NCBI GenBank assembly: GCA_039519185.1 | Contig: CM076846.1 | Location: forward strand, 226,536,659-226,600,658 | From: Astragalus membranaceus | Lineage: Eukaryota > Streptophyta > Magnoliopsida > Fabales > Fabaceae | DNA length: 64,000 bases | Direction: 5' to 3' | In this document: piece by piece, positions 57,093 through 64,000 of the stretch | How the letters are laid out: every line of letters begins with the position of its first letter | Position numbering within the stretch: position 1 is the first letter of the stretch | Program-made: the position numbers and the translations under genes | The notes under the pieces: generated by a model | Databases searched by the model: none | What the model was told of the DNA's origin: nothing | What the model saw: the letters and a program-made list of their open reading frames with translations, nothing else

Positions 57093-58509
57093 GTATGTTC
57101 TTCCCTTTCAATTTCGCCATTCTTCATTTTTAATATTTGACTTGTGCTGGATATAAATGATTGTTTACTTGACATTTGTTTCTGGATTTGGGTAATGGGA
57201 ATTGAATCTGCAGAATTGTGGGGAAATTTTTAAGGCTATTTGCATTAGCTTGATATATGTGTGATGAATTTGCTGCTATTAGTTTTCTTTCACTTATACC
57301 TCATTTGTTGATTTTATTAGGTATCGTTAAAAACCGGCAGTGGTATTATAGTTTGGCAGCTTACTCTGATGACGAAATTGCAAAATCATGGGCAATGATC
57401 TTTCCCCATGAGAAGTTTCAGTCTGATTTTTCCTTCTGCTCCTTTTTGGGTGACATATCCTAGGTGTTGGTTTATTCCTTTTTGAGGACGGGTTTTTGCG
57501 GTTACGGTTTCCGGTGTTGGTTTATTCCTTTTTGGGCTTTGATTCAAGGGTTTTTGATTTGATCGTGTCAGTTTCTGTTTTGTAAATGTGTAATTGAGTT
57601 TGATCTTGTGTGTTTGTTAATGTTAGAACGGTTTTTATTACTTATTCATTGAATTTCACTGTTTCATGTCACTTAATTTCACTGTTTCATGTCACTTAAC
57701 CTTGCTGTCTCTTTTATTTTTGAAGTCATTCAGTTGCTTCAACCTAAGCATAGTAGTAAGCTGACTTGTAGCTCATTCTATAATTTGTAAAGGAATCATG
57801 GTGCTCTAATATAACTTCAAATTAAAAAACTTCGTATGTATATCAGTTTATTCAAGCCATGATTACTACATAAATACTTCCATGGTGGCTATATTTTTTG
57901 TAGTCGTAGATTCTTTGATTTCCACTTGCCAAAACAGGATACACACACGCACATATTTCATTTGGAATTGGACTGGGGGAAGCAGTTGGTGTTTGTTTCA
58001 TTCTTGAAGAAGTTTTTCTATCAATTTCCCTTTACCACTGGCCTCAAAATATTTACCTAGAGAAAATGTATCATATTTGTTTTCACTTGGATTGGTCCTG
58101 TCTCTAAAGTGATCCTTTTGCCGGACTCATTTCTTCTTGGTGTAATTGTGTAATTTTGTACCAGAAAGTTGCATTAGTATTTAACTTTATTCAAGCCTAC
58201 TAATAATAATAAAAACGGATGTGTGAACAATTAGGATCCAGAATAGGCTACTACATATCATGGCAAGAGTTGATGAAATGGCCAAACGGATGCTAGCACC
58301 ATCACCAGAGTTGATGAAAGGTAACCTAAATCCTACTATATTTTCTTGCCTGCAGCTCTAATTTCATATACGGCTTGAAACTTGTCTAAAATAGAAATTT
58401 GACTGCTCTAAGTTATTGCAGCTGACATAATGTGCAAAAAGTTATATCGTGTATTGCATCGTTACTAAAAGAAGTAAGGCCACGATCATTTGCATTGATG
58501 TGATATCAG
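57093..58509 (+). other. Captured intron-like DNA with an orphan exon
   Basis: Mostly AT-rich intron-like sequence. 58236-58320 lies between ACAATTAG and a donor GAAAG|GTAACC and reads MARVDEMAKRMLAPSPELMK in one frame; I do not recognise its parent. Around 57322-57470 another exon-like stretch reads GIVKNRQWYYSLAAYSDDEI, also unidentified. Confidence 0.4.
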
Positions 58510-58584
58510 ATTGATGAGAATGTCCGGAGGGAGATAATTAATCACCGATCATTAAGGCATCCAAATATTATCGGGTTCAAAGAG
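58510..58584 (+). pseudogene. Captured exon of a SnRK2 protein kinase
   Basis: The 75-base exon between ATATCAG and AAAGAG|GTAAGAG encodes IDENVRREIINHRSLRHPNI and then IGFKE. This is the alpha-C helix part of SnRK2, where the usual wording is RFKE (R to G here). SnRK2 kinases act in ABA and osmotic signalling. Only 25 codons are present, and neighbouring kinase exons are not. Confidence 0.85.
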
Positions 58585-58786
58585 GTAAGAGTTTGCTTTT
58601 CTTTCTTTAACTTTTCATTAGTTAGATTTGAAGGGGAATTGGGGGTTTTGAATTTAGTATTTGGTTATCTGCATTATTTTCTTGCCTGCAGCTCTAATTT
58701 TAAACTTATTTTGTCCTTCAATTTGTGATTCACTATGTATGTGCAAGTGTCTCATTGCGTCATGGTCATGTTACAAGTTACAACAG

Positions 58787-60827
58787 TACACCATTGAGGA
58801 AAAAGTCATTGAAAGGACTTACAAAAAGCTTGCACTTGATGCTTTGGTGATTCAGTAAGGGCGAATGGCTGAGCAGAAGGTAAGGATTTGCTGGATGTTT
58901 TTTTCTTGTTTTTTTGCTGCATGGGATATGGATTGTATAATATGGGTTCCATTGGCTTATATGTGCAGCGGTGAATAAAGATGAGTTGCTTCAAATGGTT
59001 AGATTTGGGGCCGAAATGGTTTTCAGTTCCGAGGATAGTACAATCACAGATGAGGATATTGACAGAATAATTGCTAAAGGAGAAGAAGCAACTGCTGAGC
59101 TTGATGCCAAGATGAAGAAGTTTACTGAAGATGCAATCAAATTTAAGATGGACGACAGTACGTATCCTATGACTACTTAAAGTGTTGAAAAAAATACCGG
59201 ATGCTTTCAGCTATTTTTATTAGTTTAGAGTTACTAACACATCTACTTTCTTGTAGCTGTTGAGTTATATGATTTTGATGATGAGAAGGTAAAGGTTACA
59301 TTTTGTTGTGTCTTTGGCAACTATTTTCTATTTTTTATATCAACATACTCTCCCTTGCCCCATTCTTATCTATTTGATCAACTCTAACAATCCATTTTCT
59401 TTTTTTCAATAAAGGATGAGGATAAGTTGGATTTCAAAAAAAATTGTGAGTGAAAACTGGATTGAACCACCAAGAAGGGAGCGGAAGCGCAAGTAAGGAT
59501 TGCCCTTTACATTTTAATTTATACACTCAGTTTTATTCAGCATTTTTTTATTGACATGATATGCTTTTGGTTTCTTATTCGTAGTTACTCAGAGTCTGAA
59601 TACTTCAAGCAAACATTGCGCCAAGGTGGTCCTACTAAACCAAAAGAGCCCCACATTCCTAGAATGCCTCAGTTGTAAGCTTCTACACTTTATTTTTCTT
59701 TTTAAAATATTGCTCCTGTATATAATTTTTACTGATAGTTCTAGGTTCCTCTGCCTCCAGGCCCGATTTCCAATTTTTCAACACACAAAGGCTGAGTGAA
59801 CTGTATGAAAAGGAAGTGCGCTTTCTCATGGTAGGCGCATGTGATTGTGAAACAAGTTTGCTTATTTATATCTTTAGGTTTAGCTTAGCTTGACAAACAG
59901 GTACTGTTCAGTACTTATTATTTTATAAATTTTCAGCAAACACATCAAAAGAATCAGGTAAAGAACTCGATTGACGTTGATGAATCAGAAGGTATACAAG
60001 GACTCTGCAGGCTCTACTATTTTGACTCCTTTTTATGTGTATATTGTTTATTTTAATTATGATGCATTGATTGTTAATTGTTTAGAGGTGGGAGATCCGT
60101 TGACTTCTGAAGAGTTGGAAGAAAAGGAACGCCTGCTTGAAGAGGTGAACAATTGTCCCCACCCTTTGCAAACTAGGCTTTCATATGGGTCTTCTTCATT
60201 TATTTATTTGGTTAATATAGGGATTTTCATCATGGAGCCGAAGAGATTTTAATACTTGCATCAGGGCCTGTGAAAAATATGGCCGAAATGATATAGAAAG
60301 TATTGCTTCTGAGGTGGAAGGAAAAACTGAGGAGGCAGTTGAAAGATATGCAAAGGTCTTCAAAGAAAGATACAAGGAGTTAAATAGTATGTTACAACTA
60401 ATGTGACCTTTTTTTTAAATATACAACTAATGTGACTGAAACTGAAACAATCTTTTGTTGTATGTTTGAACATGGAATACAAATATATCTGTTATTTGCC
60501 AGAATATTTTTTTCAAAAATCACTCAGTTTTTTTGTTTCATATAACCAACCAACAACTTGGGTAGTTGTTATTTTGAAATAGACTTCCTTAGCACTATGC
60601 TGAGTTCAAAACGCAGCCCATTGGTGTAATGGAATTTTTTTTTATCATGTGTGCGTGTTGATTTATCAATTGTAGGTTGAAATCATTTTCTCATTGAAAT
60701 GTTTAGGTTCTACCTAATTTGTGCATTTTAAATCATTCTGTACAGCTTATGATAGAATTATAAAAAACATTGAGGGGGGGGGGGGGGAGGCTAGAATTTC
60801 TCGGAAGGATGAAATCATGAAATCACT
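58787..60827 (+). pseudogene. CHR11: Captured 3' exons of ISWI remodeler (CHR11/CHR17 type)
   Basis: Ten consecutive exon remnants: 58787-58879, 58969-59157, 59257-59288, 59415-59492, 59585-59674, 59761-59830, 59937-59991, 60086-60144, 60221-60386 and 60746 to about 60827. They cover the end of the SNF2 helicase (YTIEEKVIERTYKKLALDAL), HAND (DELLQMVRFGAEMVFSS, RIPRMPQL-like region) and the start of SANT (RRDFNTCIRACEKYGRNDIE, AKVFKERYKEL). Breaks: CAA-to-TAA at 58856-58858, one missing base at the start of exon 2, one extra A in 59436-59443, and a 14-G run at 60774-60787. Sequence diverges after MK at about 60827. ISWI slides nucleosomes; this fragment cannot. Confidence 0.9.
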
Positions 60828-61560
60828 GCGACGTCTTCTTTTTTACTTGCAGCATTTCTCCCATATATTGTCTTCTTTATTTTGGTTATTTCGCACCAAT
60901 AATTATTAGAAGCATACTTAAATTAACCAACATAATGTTAAGCCTACGTGTTCATAAATTATTTCTATCCATATACCAATTATTAATGTGTCACAATTAC
61001 ATGAAATATTGTTGAGACAGGTTAGAGAAGTTACAGGTGGCAGAAGAACCACATGCAAATTTTCAAAACTCACAAAACTATAAATCTTGGGGAGTCTACG
61101 GCTCCCATTTTGGCGCCAAGACATGCAAGACAGTGTATTTTGGAGTACTTAAGTAGTCGGAAAAAATTAACTGTTCAAATAAGCATAGTTTGTTCCTCAA
61201 TAACCCGTTTGGTGAAGAAAAAATTTCATAACATATTTATGTAATAAACTACGATGCTATTATAATAGTAAGCTCACAAAACCATATATAATAGTAGAAA
61301 CATGTATAAAAGTAGTAAGCTCACACATGGTGATGCTTATGTCGTAGTAAGCTCACAAATTTTACATGTATAAGAAAATAATAGTATATAATAGTAAAAA
61401 CATTTCCTGAACCAACACACTGTTTATCCAATCAAAGTGTAAATGTCCATTGTTTTTTATCCTCTCTAAGTTTTCTTATTACTTCGATTGTTTTTGAACG
61501 AATTTATTCTATTAAATACTTTCTAGCAAAAAATATTAACAATTATAATAATAGTAGTAG
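60828..61560. other. Helitron tail region, AT-rich
   Basis: No exon recognised. 61262-61375 has three copies of TAGTAAGCTCACA in a TATAATAGTA-rich context. This is the subterminal part before the Helitron 3' hairpin. Confidence 0.5.
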
Positions 61561-61572
61561 GTATAGGGAAAG

Positions 61573-61601
61573 CCCGTGCGAAGCACGGGTCAAAGGACTA
61601 G
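61573..61601 (+). mobile_element. Helitron 3' terminus
   Basis: CCCGTGC, loop GAA, GCACGGG (61573-61589), then TCAAAGGA and terminal CTAG (61598-61601), followed by T. A perfect 7-bp stem eight bases before CTRR, next to T, is the classical Helitron end. Confidence 0.85.
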
Positions 61602-62292
61602 TTGTGATTAAACAAACATAATAAATGCGCCCAAAAGTCAAAATTGTAACAAGCAAAACCACATGGGAATGTCCCAACGCTACAACATGTAGGAAATTAT
61701 AATCTAACAACAAAATCTAAAAGGCATGGTGTTAATTAATTGAGTTAAATTGAATAAATTAAATTAACTATATATTAAAATATATTTGAACACCCAACAA
61801 TAAAATTAGTTTAACACAAGTTCAAAAACAAACTCGATACAGACATTGTTCTTGAATCACGTATCCACATAACGCAAATAACAACAACGGAGTCAAATAA
61901 ATGAATAATAAAAGCTTAGATTATATGAATTCAGAGTTCACAGAACAACAAAACTATCAAACAAGGCAAAAATACAGAGTTCACAAAAGAAGGCACAATA
62001 GGCACATAAGGTGCGGCCTAAACTAGATAAGCTTTGGAAAAAAAATTCCACTTCAAGGACAAGAGTCGTTTGGATTCTCAGTTGGGTTCTAACATCTTTA
62101 TATCATTTCTAACCTTGATACTATTTCCTAAGAATTCCTATACCTCATCCTATTATCTTGAGAACTTAACCAACTAATTTGGTCAGCCTCACAACAACCA
62201 AGGATAAAACAAACAATACATGCAACACTACCCAGAGTTCACACATCGAAAAACACAATAAACAACACAAAAATTCCGGTCAGGGCCGAACT
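61602..62292. other. Intergenic or internal remnant of the following minus-strand retroelement
   Basis: No coding sequence recognised. It lies on the internal side of the primer binding site at 62293, so it may be its untranslated leader, degraded. Confidence 0.4.
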
Positions 62293-62620
62293 GCTCTGAT
62301 ACCACTAAATGTGACACTATTTACCCTGAAAGTAATTATAAATGAAAAGGTGCGAAAAATAAGTAAATTTGTTTTTCAAATAAAATCTGCAATTCATTTT
62401 CTGAAATATTTTTCCCGAGTAAACGATGTCGTTGAATTCCTCAAAAGCATATAATCACGGTTCACAATAATATTAAAGGCTGGCGTGATAAAACCTTTCT
62501 TCTAGTGTAGTAAACACGAGTAACTTTAAATACAATACTGAAAATACAACCCAAGTCCCGATTTCACATGATCAGAGCAATAAACCTTTAATCAATTAAA
62601 TAAAAAGAAAGTAACATCAA
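62293..62620 (-). mobile_element. Retrotransposon 5' LTR edge with primer site (remnant)
   Basis: On minus, TGGTATCAGAGC (62293-62304) lies five bases from an LTR-type end at 62310 (reading TGTGACAC on +). Methionine primer plus TGTGACAC/GTGTCACA ends suggest a Tekay/Del-like gypsy LTR, related in style to the solo LTR at 51456-54212. Its right part is cut by the Tat/Athila-type element at 62621. Confidence 0.55.
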
Positions 62621-63860
62621 TGATCAGTGTATTTTAATGCACTATTTATAGCTTTTCACTTGGTGATTTTAATTGTGCTTTGTGCCTAATATTTAAGTCT
62701 TAGCACGTTTCTAGACTTTGGGTCTTAAATGAGCAATATAGCAATTTCTTAATTAATTCTTGTTTTTATTGCATATTGACCCCTGTCTACTCTGTAGGCC
62801 ATAACTTTGCTGTGCTTATCTGATTGAGGCGTGCGAGCATGTGTTGGAAAGCTAAGGAACAGAGCTACAATTCTTCTGTTGAGCTCGAAACCCAATTCTG
62901 AAGTCTTAAAGGTGAAAACTTTGAAATACCGAAGCAGTACTGTGTAAAATAGATTTTGGGCCGAATTTTAGTTTGTTAACGGGCTTTTATCTAGTTACCC
63001 ATTTAGGGATTTAGGTTTTCGTTTTTAGTCTTATTAAATACACTTTTAGAGCCGTCTTGGCTCTCTTACTCATTCCTACTTTCAATTTTACGTTTTGTGC
63101 CCTAACCTCCATGGAAGCTTAAGGCCCTAGATCAATCTATTGGTGATGGGTGTTGCTGTAAGGATTTTGAGGTTCAGTGCTTAATGTTTATTTTGTTTTT
63201 AAGGTTTTAATTATTTCTCTATCAATTTCATCTCTGTAATTCTTGCTGCAAATTCGGTTTGTGTTTTGCTTAATTACTCAAACTCTTTGATTTGCTTATG
63301 TGATTCGTTTTATGATTCAGTTTTGCTTAATCACTTAATCATGATTCTGTTTTGCAACTTTCATTATACAAACTATTTTATCGCTTGTTTAATTTAGTTT
63401 GGATAGGAATTGATAGAGTCTATGACGCTTGTTTATAGGATTGATAGAATTCAGTTATGATGTTAATTGTGATACTGGCACTTGTTCGCTATCACGATTG
63501 ATTGAACACACTGTTTTGACGCTTGGTTTAAAACACTGTGAATTCGTATAAACTGACTGGCCCTTGTTCACTTAGTTTATGATTAATCAAGAATTATCAA
63601 ACCTTGCACAAATTTTTATTTTAGAACCGATGATAAATCCAAGAAACGCACCAGAAACCAATGGATTGATTGTCTATCTTTAATTGTTTTTCTTCATTAA
63701 ACATCAAACTCTCTCCTAAAAACCCCTTTTATTGTTTATTTTGGTTCTTGATTTTGGTAATTTCATTATTTAGAGGTCCTCGAGAGACGACCAAGGTCTC
63801 TTACCTTGATACTATATTTACTCTTTCTAATTATTTTGGCCAGCGTACGACCGCTGATCA
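62621..63860 (+). repeat. 5' LTR of the Tat/Athila-type element
   Basis: 1,240 bp, starts TGATCAGTG and ends CGCTGATCA, with a perfect TGATCAG / CTGATCA inverted terminus. A TATA-like TTAAATACAC sits near 63031. The left edge comes from the inverted terminus and the right edge from the adjacent primer site. Confidence 0.8.
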
Positions 63861-63863
63861 AAT

Positions 63864-63880
63864 TGGCGTCGTTGCTGGGG
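63864..63880 (+). other. Primer binding site (aspartate-tRNA type)
   Basis: TGGCGTCGTTGCTGGGG, three bases after the LTR, is close to TGGCGCCGTTGCCGGGG, the primer site typical of Tat/Athila elements. Confidence 0.85.
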
Positions 63881-64000
63881 ATCTCTAACTAGGGATTTCC
63901 AACTTTAAGAACCCCACTAACCACTAACCTTTATTTTTTTTAGTTTTGCTTCTTTGCAGGTTCTGTCGATTTCGGCTTCGTTCGATTCTGGCTCAAATTA

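Larger units (their letters stand above)
54450..61601 (+). mobile_element. Gene-capturing Helitron (left edge not fixed)
   Basis: The right terminus is a Helitron 3' end at 61573-61601 (hairpin, TCAAAGGA, CTAG, then T). Left of it on the same strand lie a 5'-UTR-like exon, three RKP exons, an orphan exon-like piece, one SnRK2 exon and ten ISWI exons, all with introns kept. Mixed fragments of unlinked genes with introns point to DNA-level capture, as known for maize and other plant Helitrons. The left limit is bounded only by the end of the LINE relic near 54448; a 5' TC terminus was not identified. No Rep/helicase is present, so it is non-autonomous. Confidence 0.65.
62621..64000 (+). mobile_element. 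Tat/Athila-type gypsy element, 5' end (continues beyond window)
   Basis: The 5' LTR (62621-63860) is followed by a primer site and about 120 bases of leader; gag and pol would lie right of the window. The primer type assigns it to the Tat/Athila branch (which includes Ogre). The left flank is ATCAA (62616-62620); the matching duplication is outside the window. Confidence 0.78.

Noticed and set aside
59971..60252. 93-codon plus-strand ORF
   Set aside because: It reads through two introns of the captured ISWI fragment; the real exons are in other phases.
1..64000. tRNA or rRNA genes
   Set aside because: No cloverleaf or rRNA core sequence was recognised by eye; a tRNAscan-SE run would be decisive.

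Overview
This is nuclear DNA of a flowering plant, and by inference a legume. The genes are intron-rich with GT-AG introns, several carry plant-specific domains (XS/XH, EPFL peptide, G-type lectin receptor kinase), and most of the rest is plant transposon sequence. No rRNA, tRNA, CRISPR or prokaryotic operon signal was seen. The legume call rests on the style of the repeats and cannot be proved from the window.

Layout. 1-3409: 3' part of a Ty1/copia element (+). 3410-13500: intergenic DNA with small DNA transposons (two MITEs with 9-bp target duplications, a CACTA end, a Helitron 3' end, hAT-like debris), a very G-rich tract and a 1-kb foldback element. 13507-18829: complete Ty3/gypsy chromovirus (-) with 371-bp LTRs and target duplication ACTTA. 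19375-24264: two genes on +, an EPFL8-type secreted peptide and a TPR-like protein, separated by a LINE ORF1-like relic split by a hAT element and a small LTR. 24613-25110: tail of a receptor kinase (-). 25246-28727: a six-exon FACTOR OF DNA METHYLATION (FDM/IDN2-family) gene (-). 30280-32600: AT-rich repeats and a Helitron-like body.

32818-46536 is a two-level nest: a copia element (-) whose 5' LTR was split by a complete Sirevirus-type copia (37600-46512, -). Removing the inner element restores a 275-bp LTR and the flanking AAGAT duplication. 46594-47071: hAT-type MITE. 47187-49262: a long receptor-kinase reading frame without its lectin domain. 50570-54448: relic of a LINE (RT zinc-binding and RNase H region) split by a 2.76-kb solo-LTR-like element.

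54.5-61.6 kb is the most interesting part. Exon-intron fragments of at least three unrelated host genes (RKP E3 ubiquitin ligase, a SnRK2 kinase, an ISWI remodeler of the CHR11/CHR17 type) lie on the same strand behind a 5'-UTR-like exon and end at a Helitron-type 3' terminus (hairpin plus CTAG|T). I read this as a gene-capturing Helitron. The window closes with a Tekay/Del-like LTR edge and the 5' LTR and primer binding site of a Tat/Athila-type gypsy element that runs off the right end.

Only three host genes look functional: EPFL8-like, TPR-like and FDM. The first two are neighbours in Arabidopsis too (from memory: At1g80133 and At1g80130), so they probably mark the ancestral gene order into which the repeats inserted. 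Each carries its own promoter, and none forms an operon.
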